From Prevotellaceae bacterium (GTDB lineage Bacteria; Bacteroidota; Bacteroidia; Bacteroidales; UBA932), in contig JAISPE010000153.1 in NCBI GenBank assembly GCA_031275145.1, positions 1-12,236 on the forward strand: 12,236 nucleotides of DNA, written 5' to 3'. The notes under the pieces are model-generated. The model was not told the DNA's origin and made no database searches. It saw only the letters and a list, made by a program, of their open reading frames with translations. The position numbers and the translations under genes are program-made. Below, in pieces: positions 1 through 7,236 of the stretch. Within the stretch, counting starts at the first letter, position 1. Each line of letters starts with the position of its first letter.

Positions 1-528
1 TCAAATCCGGGTGCAAAAATATGAAATGTTTGTCGAATTTGATTTTTTATCCCTCCCTCTACCCTATTTCCACAGGAGGTGAGAATTGTGAGGGACACGC
101 TGTAATTGTCAATGATCGTGTGTTGCATTGTCGTTCCCGCGTGTTGCAATGTCATTCCCCCGCGTTACATTGTCATTCCCCCGCGTTACATTGTCATTCC
201 CCCGTGTTACATTGTCATTCCCCCGCGTTACATTGTCGTTCCCCCGCGTTACATCGCCATTCCCCCGCGTTACATTGCCGTTCCCCCGCGTTACACCGTC
301 GTTCCCCCGCGTTACAGTGCCGTTCCCCCGCGTTACATTGTCATTCCCCCGGGTTACATTGACTTTCCCCCGCGTTACATTGTCATTCCCCCGCGTTACA
401 CTGTCATTCCCCCGCGTTGCACTGCCGTTTCTCAGCCTTGCACTGTCATTTCTGCCGGATTCCGCACATATTCCATATATTTTCGGTACGGGACAAATCA
501 GTAACTTGCAGTTTATTGCATAAAAAAT
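1..528. other. Gene-free leader region around the tandem array
   Basis: I find no supportable gene before position 577. Bases 1-125 hold a pyrimidine-rich patch (about 48-72) and no recognisable promoter or RNA. The tandem array occupies 126-461. Bases 462-528 turn abruptly AT-rich and lead into the efflux-operon promoter. Within this AT-rich part TTGCA occurs at 506-510 and 516-520, one helical turn apart, and again at 530-534 overlapping the -33 element. These could be operator half-sites, but nothing beyond the spacing supports that. Confidence 0.6.
126..461. repeat. Minisatellite of about sixteen 21-bp tandem units
   Basis: Fourteen well-conserved 21-bp units run head to tail from 126 to 419, and two decayed units follow (420-461). 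A degenerate trace precedes the array near 105-125. Each unit consists of an almost invariant core, TTCCCCCGCGTTACA, and a 6-base window whose commonest form is TTGTCA. Most differences between units fall in that window and are mainly transitions (T/C at its first, second and fourth bases, A/G at its last). Because 21 is a multiple of three and the unit lacks stops, several frames on both strands stay open. I read this as non-coding: no frame has a convincing start signal and substitutions show no codon-position pattern. There are no unique spacers, so it is not a CRISPR array. Its function is unknown. Confidence 0.93.
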
Positions 529-559
529 TTTGCAGAATAAAAAAATATATTTATCTTTG
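529..559 (+). promoter_or_regulatory. Bacteroidetes-type promoter of the metal-efflux operon
   Basis: TTTG (529-532) is separated by 19 bases from TATCTTTG (552-559). This matches the Bacteroidetes primary-sigma consensus TTTG-N19-21-TAnnTTTG. Transcription would start around 565, giving a leader of only about a dozen bases before the ATG at 577. The surrounding sequence is AT-rich. This is the only good promoter seen ahead of the four efflux genes, so they are probably one transcript. Confidence 0.75.
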
Positions 560-576
560 CGGCGAATTTGATAGGT

Positions 577-1029
577 ATGAAGCGAATATTTTCTATATTA
601 TTTAATACGTTAGCCGTTATCACGCTGTTGGTGTCGGTCAGTGTTCCGCATCATCATCATGGGGAGACGGTTTGCATCACTGCGAATCATTGCGAACATG
701 GATGTGGCGATGAGGCGCACGATGACGAGAAATATTCGTCGCATCACCATGACGACAGGGAAACGTCAGACGCCAACTGTGTAGCCAAAGCTTCGTATGT
801 TGTTTCGGATCAAAGCGAGTTAATAAACAAAATCCGTCCTTACGACCAGTATATTCACGACATACATTTTATTCCCGTATTTTTGGGACTTGTTACCCTT
901 TATAATACAACGGGTGCGAAATTTATCTGTCTGACAAAATACCGTTACAGGAAAAAAATCTTTTTCCGCGAACTGGACAGCGTAAACCTCATCAACGGTT
1001 TACGCGCTCCCCCGTATTCCATAGCCTGA
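577..1029 (+). CDS. Small His/Cys-rich membrane-anchored or exported protein, probably metal-binding
   Basis: 150 residues. I take the ATG at 577 rather than the in-frame TTG at 568, because the promoter is so close and MKRIF is a natural signal start. Residues 3-23 form a hydrophobic signal peptide or anchor. VPHHHHGE follows directly, then a Cys/His/acid-rich stretch (Cys33, Cys39, Cys43, Cys68, HHHDD at 56-60) that looks like a metal-binding surface. The middle and C-terminal parts contain two further aromatic/hydrophobic stretches (about 96-110 and 115-120), and the chain ends in GLRAPPYSIA. Short proteins with a VPHHHH motif after the signal and a C-terminal LRAPP motif are common in Bacteroidales beside CusA/CzcA-type pumps. 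I believe they are catalogued as a DUF (possibly DUF6769), but I could not check. As first gene of the operon it is likely a periplasmic metal binder or accessory factor. That role is inferred. Confidence 0.8.
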   Translation: MKRIFSILFNTLAVITLLVSVSVPHHHHGETVCITANHCEHGCGDEAHDDEKYSSHHHDDRETSDANCVAKASYVVSDQSELINKIRPYDQYIHDIHFIPVFLGLVTLYNTTGAKFICLTKYRYRKKIFFRELDSVNLINGLRAPPYSIA

Positions 1030-1153
1030 TTTTTTCAGGTCACATTTCACGCGGCGCTACATCGGCGTCTCAATCTCTCATTTATTATTAACAGTCTGAT
1101 AAGTAACAGAAAAATCAGATTTCACATTATTTAAAATTTAAAATATTATTACA

Positions 1154-2335
1154 ATGAAAAAAGGATATATAATTGGAATAGCTATAATAGCAACAATATT
1201 TTTATACAGCTGCAATTCGGGTTCGGACAGGAACGCGCAAAGCTGTAAAGACCATGAACATGTTCATGAAAGCGAAGGTCATGGCGACGAAGATCATGAC
1301 GAAGATTCCGGCGAAACGGATTCACAAAAGATACATGCCGAAATCGCCGGTTTACAGGTAGAAACCCTTACTCCGGGAAAGTTTACGCAGGTGATAAAAA
1401 CAGCCGGCCAGATACAGACGCCTCAGGGCGACGAAGTAACCGTTGTTTCTACAACCAATGGAATTGTAAGATTCTCAAACCCGTCTATCAGCGACGGCAC
1501 GCCCGTACAATCGGGTGAGACGGTAGTTACCGTTTCCGCAAAAAATCTTCAGGAAGGCGATCCCAATACGAAGATAAAAATCGAGTACGAATCGGCTCTG
1601 AAAGAGTATAACAGAGCGGAGGAACTTGTTAAAGACAGGATTATATCGGCGAAAGAGTTTGAACAGGTAAAACTGCGCTATCTGACAGCGAAAACAGCTT
1701 ACGAAGCCCAGTCGTCGCAAATTACGGGCAACGGCAGCGTGAAAATCACCTCCCCGATAAGCGGATATGTGAAAAACAGGTATGTGAATCAGGGGGAATA
1801 TGTAACCGTCGGACAGCCGATAGTAACGGTCTCGCAAAACAAACGTCTGCAACTGCGTGCGGAAGTATCCGAAAAATATTTCAAAGACTTGAAATCCATT
1901 GCCGGAGCGAATTTCAGGCCTGCGTACGACAACACGGTGTACAAACTGTCCGATCTGAACGGCAAGCTGGTATCTTTCGGCAAAACCTCCGGTCAGCAGT
2001 CTTTCTATATACCTGTGACGTTTGAGTTTGACAATGTCGGGGATATAATACCGGGCTCGTTTATCGAGGTTTATCTTTTGTCGGCTGCCCGCGAGAATGT
2101 TCTCAGCATTCCCGTCTCGGCAGTAACCGAAGAACAGGGACTTTATTTTGTTTATCTGCAAGTTGGCGACGAAGAATACCGTAAACAGGAAATTACTCCC
2201 GGTCACGGCGACGGCGAGAGAATTACAGTCCTGTCGGGTCTGAAAGCCGGCGACAGGATTGTTACCGGAGGAGTGTATCAGGTAAAGCTTGCAAGTTCGT
2301 CGTCAACGCCCGAAGGCCATACTCACAGTCATTAA
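1154..2335 (+). CDS. Heavy-metal efflux RND periplasmic adaptor (CusB/CzcB-type membrane fusion lipoprotein)
   Basis: 393 residues. It links the inner-membrane RND pump to the outer-membrane channel in the periplasm. The signal peptide ends in a lipobox (LYSC, Cys20), so the mature protein should be lipid-anchored. Residues 31-50 are a His/Asp/Glu-rich segment (CKDHEHVHESEGHGDEDHDE) and the extreme C-terminus is GHTHSH; both are likely metal-binding. In order the fold is: first lipoyl half about 75-130, alpha-helical hairpin about 140-190, second lipoyl half about 195-228 (SPISGYV), beta-barrel about 230-315, and membrane-proximal domain about 316-380 (IPVSAV, GLKAGDRIVTGG). The N-terminal segment is rich in His and lacks the Met residues that E. 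coli CusB uses for Cu(I). This hints at a divalent metal but does not prove it. The start is an ATG in an A/T-rich leader without Shine-Dalgarno, as usual in this phylum. It lies 124 bases after the preceding gene and 21 before the pump gene. Confidence 0.93.
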   Translation: MKKGYIIGIAIIATIFLYSCNSGSDRNAQSCKDHEHVHESEGHGDEDHDEDSGETDSQKIHAEIAGLQVETLTPGKFTQVIKTAGQIQTPQGDEVTVVSTTNGIVRFSNPSISDGTPVQSGETVVTVSAKNLQEGDPNTKIKIEYESALKEYNRAEELVKDRIISAKEFEQVKLRYLTAKTAYEAQSSQITGNGSVKITSPISGYVKNRYVNQGEYVTVGQPIVTVSQNKRLQLRAEVSEKYFKDLKSIAGANFRPAYDNTVYKLSDLNGKLVSFGKTSGQQSFYIPVTFEFDNVGDIIPGSFIEVYLLSAARENVLSIPVSAVTEEQGLYFVYLQVGDEEYRKQEITPGHGDGERITVLSGLKAGDRIVTGGVYQVKLASSSSTPEGHTHSH

Positions 2336-2356
2336 TCTTCAAACAGGTATGGAATT

Positions 2357-5300
2357 ATGTTAAATAAAATTATACAGTTTTCGTTAAACAACCGTCTGGT
2401 AGTATTGGCCGTAGCCGTACTGCTTATGATGGCGGGACTATATACGGCTTCAAATATGGAAGTCGATGTGTTCCCCGATCTTAACGCTCCTACGGTTGTG
2501 GTGATGACCGAGGCCAGAGGAATGGCATCCGAAGAAGTCGAACGTCTCGTTACGTTTCCCATAGAGACATCGGTCAACGGAGCGGCAAATGTTCGCAGAG
2601 TACGCTCGTCTTCGACTACCGGATTTTCGATTGTCTGGGTGGAATTTAACTGGAATACGGATATTTACCGTGCGCGGCAGATCGTATCCGAAAAAATCTC
2701 CGTCATCGGCGACGCTTTGCCGTCGAACGCGGGTAAACCGGTACTCGGTCCGCAGTCGTCAATACTTGGCGAGTTGCTTATCGTCGGTTTGACGGCAGAT
2801 ACGACTTCGTTGCAGGAATTGCGCACTCTCGCCGACTGGACAATCCGCCCGCGTTTACTGACTATGGGCGGCGTCGCTCAGGTGGCCGTCATAGGCGGAG
2901 AAATCAAGGAATATCAGATTTTGCTCAATCCCATGAAAATGAAACATTACGGCGTGGGACTGAACGAGGTGACGGATGTTGTCGTCGAAATGAATCAGAA
3001 CGCTTCGGGCGGAGTGTTATATGAATATGGAAACGAATATATTATCCGCGGAGTCCTCTCGACCGACAAAGTTTCGGAGATAGGCAAGTCCGTTGTCAAG
3101 AGTGTTGGCGATGTTCCTGTTCTGCTCGAAAATATCGCCGATATAAAAATCGGCAATAAGGCGCCCAAGCTGGGACTTGCTTCAAACCGCGAGAAACCCG
3201 CCGTGCTGATGACCGTGAACAAGCAAATGAATACAAGTACAATAGAACTGACTCAAAAGCTGGAACAGTCGCTTGCCGAGTTGCAGAAGACACTGCCCGC
3301 CGACGTCAAAATCAGTACCGACATTTTCAGGCAGGCGCGTTTCATCGAGAGTTCGATAAACAACGTGCAGAAAGCGCTGTACGAAGGAGGTATTTTTGTA
3401 GCTATCATACTGTTTATCTTCCTTATGAATGTGAGGACCACGATAATATCTCTGGTAACTATCCCCCTGTCCCTGTTAGTGTCCATTCTGGCGCTTAAAA
3501 TAATGGGACTGACCATTAACACAATGAGTCTTGGCGGTATGGCGATTGCTATCGGCTCGCTTGTAGACGACGCCATTGTCGATGTGGAAAATGTGTTCAA
3601 ACGTCTTCGCGAAAACAGGCTCAAACCCGAAGACGAACGGAAAAATCCTGTCAAAGTGATATTTGAAGCCTCGAAAGAAGTCCGTATGCCGATACTTAAT
3701 TCTACGCTTATTATTATCGCGAGTTTTGTACCCCTGTTTTTCCTGTCGGGAATGGAAGGTAAAATGCTTGCTCCTCTGGGCGTAGCTTTTATCGTTGCCC
3801 TGTTTGCTTCCACTGCTGTCGCTCTGACGCTGACACCGGTGTTGTGCAGCTATTTGCTTGTCAAATCGAAGGTTAAAAACGGGAAAACCGAGAAAGAGCC
3901 GTATCTGGTCATGATGCTGAAGAAAATATACGGGGCGGTACTGCGCAAAGTTCTTAATCACAAAATCGCTGTACTGTCGCTGATTGCCGGGCTTCTGGTA
4001 TTGACCGTTGTGGCCTTTTCGTCGCTGGGTCGCAGTTTTCTTCCATCGTTCAACGAAGGCTCGTTTACCGTCAATGTTAGCACATTTCCCGGTATTTCGC
4101 TCGAAGAATCGAACAAAATCGGGAAAATGGCCGACAGTATCCTGCTGTCAATCCCCGAAATCCGGACAACAGGCCGCAAAACAGGCCGTGCCGAACTCGA
4201 CGAACATGCTATCGGCGTCAATACTTCGGAAATAGAAGCTCCCTTTGTTTTCGGTGAACGTTCCAAAGACGAGATCATCGCCGATATTCGCGGGAAACTG
4301 AAAGCCCTGCCCGGCGTAAATATCGAAATCGGACAGCCCATTTCGCACCGTATCGACCACATGATTTCGGGTACGAAATCGAATATCGCTATCAAACTTT
4401 TCGGCAGCGACCTGAACAGAATGTTCGCCACAGGCAACGAGATTAAAGCTGCTATACAGGATATCGAGGGCATTGCCGACCTGAACGTGGAACAGCAGAT
4501 AGAACGGCCACAGCTGAAAATCAAACCGAAGCGCGAACTGCTCGCAAAATACGGTATTACCCTATCGCAGTTTGCCGATATTGTGAACGTTATGCTTGGC
4601 GGCGAAGCTGTTTCGCAGGTGTATGAGGATAACAAGGCTTTCGACCTCACTTTGAAGGCGAACGACGAAAGCCGCAGTACGGTCGCCGAAATCAAAAACC
4701 TGACAGTCGAGGCCAACGGACGGCAGATTCCTCTGGAGAATATTGCTGAAATAACATCATCGACAGGCCCCAACACAATCAACCGCGAAAATGTTGTCCG
4801 TAAAATCGTGATTTCGGCCAACGTCGCCGGCAGGGATTTGCGCGGTGTTGTCAATGATATTCGCGAAAGGGTAGAGGCAAAGATCGTTCTGCCCGAAGGC
4901 TATCATATCGAATACGGCGGACAGTTCGAGAGCGAGCAGGCTGCATCGCGCATATTGCTGATTGCTTCCATCTTTTCCATTCTGGTGATATTTCTGCTGC
5001 TGTTCAACGAATTTAAGAGCGTGACCCAGTCGGCCGTTCTGCTTTTCAATCTGCCTCTGGCGCTTATCGGCGGGGTTTTCAGCATATATTTCACGGGAGG
5101 GATACTCAGCATTCCGGCAATTATCGGTTTTATTTCGCTGTTCGGGATAGCCACACGTAACGGGATGCTGCTGGTGGACAGCTATAATCATCTGAGAAAC
5201 TCCGGACTGTCGGTCATGGAGAGTGTGATGAAAGGCTCGATAGACAGACTCAATCCTATCCTGATGACTGCCCTGACGTCTGCTCTGGCTCTGATTCCGC

Positions 5301-5455
5301 TTGCGCTGAACGGCGACCTGCCCGGAAATGAAATCCAGAGCCCTATGGCGAAAGTCCTGCTCGGCGGTCTGTTAAGTTCTACCCTGCTGAACGGGTTTAT
5401 CGTTCCCGTAATGTATATATTGATAAATAAAAAACAAACAGTTAATAAAGAATAG
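2357..5455 (+). CDS. CusA/CzcA-family heavy-metal efflux RND permease
   Basis: 1032 residues, the normal length for HME-RND pumps. It is the proton-driven inner-membrane component that moves metal ions from periplasm or cytosol into the adaptor/channel. TM1 is about 13-31, followed by a large periplasmic loop. TM2-TM6 span about 343-500, TM7 about 536-556, then comes the second periplasmic loop and the remaining helices from about 865 to 1024. The TM4 proton-relay motif is AIAIGSLVDDAIVDVEN (396-412), with Asp404, Asp405, Asp409 and Glu411. It fits the broad HME pattern but is neither the classical CzcA DFG...DGA form nor exactly the E. coli CusA form. The VDD...VENVFKRLREN variant is one I recognise from other Bacteroidota pumps of unassigned metal. 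PISHRIDHMISG (661-672), in the second periplasmic loop, carries His664, His668 and Met669 and may line the substrate path. The reading frame is intact. It sits between adaptor and channel genes. Confidence 0.95.
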   Translation: MLNKIIQFSLNNRLVVLAVAVLLMMAGLYTASNMEVDVFPDLNAPTVVVMTEARGMASEEVERLVTFPIETSVNGAANVRRVRSSSTTGFSIVWVEFNWNTDIYRARQIVSEKISVIGDALPSNAGKPVLGPQSSILGELLIVGLTADTTSLQELRTLADWTIRPRLLTMGGVAQVAVIGGEIKEYQILLNPMKMKHYGVGLNEVTDVVVEMNQNASGGVLYEYGNEYIIRGVLSTDKVSEIGKSVVKSVGDVPVLLENIADIKIGNKAPKLGLASNREKPAVLMTVNKQMNTSTIELTQKLEQSLAELQKTLPADVKISTDIFRQARFIESSINNVQKALYEGGIFVAIILFIFLMNVRTTIISLVTIPLSLLVSILALKIMGLTINTMSLGGMAIAIGSLVDDAIVDVENVFKRLRENRLKPEDERKNPVKVIFEASKEVRMPILNSTLIIIASFVPLFFLSGMEGKMLAPLGVAFIVALFASTAVALTLTPVLCSYLLVKSKVKNGKTEKEPYLVMMLKKIYGAVLRKVLNHKIAVLSLIAGLLVLTVVAFSSLGRSFLPSFNEGSFTVNVSTFPGISLEESNKIGKMADSILLSIPEIRTTGRKTGRAELDEHAIGVNTSEIEAPFVFGERSKDEIIADIRGKLKALPGVNIEIGQPISHRIDHMISGTKSNIAIKLFGSDLNRMFATGNEIKAAIQDIEGIADLNVEQQIERPQLKIKPKRELLAKYGITLSQFADIVNVMLGGEAVSQVYEDNKAFDLTLKANDESRSTVAEIKNLTVEANGRQIPLENIAEITSSTGPNTINRENVVRKIVISANVAGRDLRGVVNDIRERVEAKIVLPEGYHIEYGGQFESEQAASRILLIASIFSILVIFLLLFNEFKSVTQSAVLLFNLPLALIGGVFSIYFTGGILSIPAIIGFISLFGIATRNGMLLVDSYNHLRNSGLSVMESVMKGSIDRLNPILMTALTSALALIPLALNGDLPGNEIQSPMAKVLLGGLLSSTLLNGFIVPVMYILINKKQTVNKE

Positions 5456-5458
5456 AAT

Positions 5459-6640
5459 ATGAAGAATTTATTATTAATGGTAATAGCTGTGATGACGGGC
5501 GTTTCCGCATTTGCCCAAAGCAGTATCGACGATGTATTGGCATCTGTCGAACAGAATAATACAGCCCTCAAAGCGCTGAAAGCGGATATCGAAGCGCAAA
5601 AACTTGAGAACAGAACAGGGATTTATCTTCCCAATCCCGAAGTGGAGTTTAACTATCTCTGGGGTAATCCCAACAATATAGGAAACCGGAATGATATAAG
5701 TGTCCGCCAGACTTTTGACTTCGCAACCGTTACGGGAATGAAAAGGAAGATGTCCGACAGGCGGAACGGTCTGCTCGAACTGCAATACAAGGCGGAAAGG
5801 CTTGATGTCCTGCGCCGGACAAAACAGTACTGTCTTAGTTTGATATATTACAACGCCCTGAAACGGGAACTCGACCTGCGTCTGGAACATGCCGAAACTC
5901 TCGCCGGCGGATATAAAAACAGACTGGACAACGGCGATGCAAATATTCTGGAATATAACAAAGTCCGTCTGAATCTGGCTACGGTAAAAGGCGAAATGGC
6001 AAACGTGGAAATCGAACGGAAATCCATACTGTCGGAACTGAAACGGCTTAACGGCGGTGTGGATGTGTCGGTAAACGAGAGTGAATATCAGGCCGCCGTT
6101 TTGCCCGATAACTTCGACGGGTGGTTTGCTCTGGCCGAACAGAAAAATCCTGTGCTGGAATATGTGAAACAGGAGGTCGAAATAGCTAAAAATCAGGTTT
6201 CGCTGAACAGGGCAATGTCGTTGCCGAACATATCGGCCGGGTTTATGCGCGAGAAGGTCGTCGGAGAGGCTTATCAGGGTATTTCCGTGGGTATTTCGAT
6301 TCCTCTCATGGAGAATAAAAACAGGGTGAAACAGGCAAAAGCAGCCGTCAGGGCAACCGAGGCAAAACAGACCGACAGTAAGGTGCAGTTCTGCGAATAT
6401 CTGAAAAACCTGTACGAAAGGGCTAAGGGATTGCAGGTAACCGCCAATGAATACAGAGAGTCCCTGTCATCCCTGAACAGCGCCGGCCTGCTGAAAAAGG
6501 CTCTCGATGCCGGCGAAATATCCCTGCTTGACTATATCGTGGAAATCGGCCTGTACTACAATGCCGTCAATCTCAAGCTGGAAGCCGAACGCCAATTCCA
6601 GGAAGCGTTCGCAGAATTAATGGCAACCGTGACGATATAA
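5459..6640 (+). CDS. TolC-family outer-membrane efflux channel (CusC/CzcC role)
   Basis: 393 residues. It forms the outer-membrane and periplasmic tunnel through which the RND pump expels metal. A signal peptide is clear (MKNLLLMVIAVMTGVSAFAQ, cleavage likely after AFA at residue 19). The rest is dominated by long alpha-helical, heptad-like stretches typical of the two outer-membrane-efflux repeats, for example about 20-55, 105-165, 205-250 and 290-385. YLPNPEVEF and LPNISAGF are the paired strand-entry motifs of TolC proteins. The start codon lies only 3 bases after the pump's stop, so the two are almost certainly co-transcribed and translationally coupled. An intrinsic terminator follows about 50 bases downstream, which makes this the last gene of the operon. 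The frame is intact. Confidence 0.93.
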   Translation: MKNLLLMVIAVMTGVSAFAQSSIDDVLASVEQNNTALKALKADIEAQKLENRTGIYLPNPEVEFNYLWGNPNNIGNRNDISVRQTFDFATVTGMKRKMSDRRNGLLELQYKAERLDVLRRTKQYCLSLIYYNALKRELDLRLEHAETLAGGYKNRLDNGDANILEYNKVRLNLATVKGEMANVEIERKSILSELKRLNGGVDVSVNESEYQAAVLPDNFDGWFALAEQKNPVLEYVKQEVEIAKNQVSLNRAMSLPNISAGFMREKVVGEAYQGISVGISIPLMENKNRVKQAKAAVRATEAKQTDSKVQFCEYLKNLYERAKGLQVTANEYRESLSSLNSAGLLKKALDAGEISLLDYIVEIGLYYNAVNLKLEAERQFQEAFAELMATVTI

Positions 6641-6690
6641 AACGCACTTCGTCATGCCGACAATTTGAAAATTTAATGTTTATATATTTA

Positions 6691-6723
6691 AAAAGAGACT
6701 GTCTATATATGGCAGTCTCTTTT
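6691..6723 (+). terminator. Intrinsic terminator of the efflux operon
   Basis: AAAAGAGACTG (6691-6701) pairs perfectly with CAGTCTCTTTT (6713-6723): an 11-bp stem with an 11-base loop whose 3' arm ends in a U-run. It lies about 50 bases after the TolC-type gene. The A/U-symmetrical base of the stem would let it act from either side. Confidence 0.88.
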
Positions 6724-6850
6724 GCTTATACTTCCAAGGGTCTAAACTTATGACTGATATGCGACGAAACAATCCGCGAAATATTTCGGATTGCTTCCGG
6801 TTGTGGATGTACCCCGCAGGTACTCTTGCCGTCCTTTGCCGTAAGCTTTA

Positions 6851-6968
6851 GCATCCCTTAGGAGCCATCAACGAATAAATACATCATGTATTAATGTTAA
6901 AGTATTATTATTCACGATTGTAGTATTTATTTTGATGCATTTATTTATTGATAACGCCTAAGAGGGGC
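6851..6968. repeat. Long imperfect inverted repeat
   Basis: The inner arms are AATAAATACATCA (6874-6886) and TGATGCATTTATT (6933-6945), complementary at 12 of 13 positions. Outer arms at 6851-6862 and 6957-6968 match at 9 of 12, including a perfect CTTAGG/CCTAAG hexamer. Together they could fold into a roughly 118-base cruciform or RNA hairpin with an AT-rich centre. It may be a relic of a small non-autonomous element. I cannot tie it to a known family and found no second copy in the window. Confidence 0.45.
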
Positions 6969-7041
6969 AGCGACTTAACATTTTTCATGTACCGTTTGAG
7001 TGTTCTGTTCGGGTAGAAACCTACAAGGACGTACACGGACT

Positions 7042-7071
7042 TTTGCGGATGTCCCATTTTTTCTACTTTTG
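7042..7071 (+). promoter_or_regulatory. Possible promoter of a small RNA
   Basis: TTTG (7042-7045) lies 18 bases before TACTTTTG (7064-7071), an exact TAnnTTTG -7 box. The spacing is one base under the usual 19-21. No protein gene follows. The predicted transcript would run directly into the two hairpins at 7077-7170. Confidence 0.45.
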
Positions 7072-7076
7072 TCTTA

Positions 7077-7174
7077 CGAAATTTCATTGTTATTTTTTTA
7101 TAGCGTAAAAATAGGTGAAATTTTCGAATCTTGCAAAGCGTTCGTTAATCTACTTATTAACAACGCTTTGTTTT
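7077..7174 (+). ncRNA. Candidate structured small RNA of about 98 nt
   Basis: Hairpin 1 pairs CGAAATTTCA (7077-7086) with TGAAATTTTCG (7116-7126): ten base pairs with one bulged T. Hairpin 2 pairs CAAAGCGTT (7134-7142) with AACGCTTTG (7162-7170), continues after a single bulged C with GTTAAT (7144-7149) and ATTAAC (7156-7161), closes on a 6-base loop, and is followed by TTTT (7171-7174), like an intrinsic terminator. A -7 box ends 5 bases before hairpin 1. It matches no RNA family I know. The alternative is that hairpin 2 is simply a terminator or an inverted-repeat relic. Confidence 0.35.
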
Positions 7175-7219
7175 ATGATATATAGAAAATACATACGAAT
7201 TTAAGGGATTTACAAAATC

Positions 7220-7236
7220 GTAACTACTCAGGTACT
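7220..7236 (+). repeat. Left terminal inverted repeat of the IS66 element
   Basis: GTAACTACTCAGGTACT reads inward from the left end. It matches the right-end repeat at 16 of 17 positions, with the first 11 identical. It contains the restored stop codon of the transposase. Confidence 0.82.

Larger units (their letters stand above)
6724..7219. other. 496-bp intergenic stretch without a supportable gene
   Basis: No credible coding region is found. The one open frame here (about 7000-7185, 61 codons) has no family signature and overlaps the RNA-like hairpins described separately. Other structure includes a hairpin with arms CAATCCG (6770-6776) and CGGATTG (6787-6793), a small perfect hairpin with arms GTACC and GGTAC near 6810-6826, the inverted repeat at 6851-6968 and the candidate small RNA at 7042-7174. 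I see no tRNA and no attachment site. Confidence 0.6.

Noticed and set aside
126..461. CRISPR array
   Set aside because: The units are contiguous with no unique spacers, the period is only 21 bp and no cas gene is nearby.
21..523. Three overlapping + strand open frames across the tandem repeat (heptapeptide repeats such as LSFPRVT, HCHSPAL, IVIPPRY)
   Set aside because: All three frames are open only because the unit is 21 bp and has no stops. No start signal, family match or codon-position bias favours any one of them.
113..598. Long minus-strand open frame with VTRGNDN heptads
   Set aside because: It has no ATG start and its openness has the same compositional cause. It overlaps the efflux promoter and the start of a real gene.
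1025..1039. Hairpin CCTGA-TTTTT-TCAGG as a terminator after the His-rich gene
   Set aside because: Only five base pairs and no U-tail follow. No new promoter is visible before the adaptor gene, so read-through is more likely.
3253..4854. Minus-strand open frames opposite the RND permease
   Set aside because: They are shadows of a strongly conserved pump gene with biased codon use. They have no promoters or families of their own.
7000..7185. 61-codon open frame
   Set aside because: It has no family features and overlaps the hairpins of the candidate RNA. The promoter-like box lies inside it.
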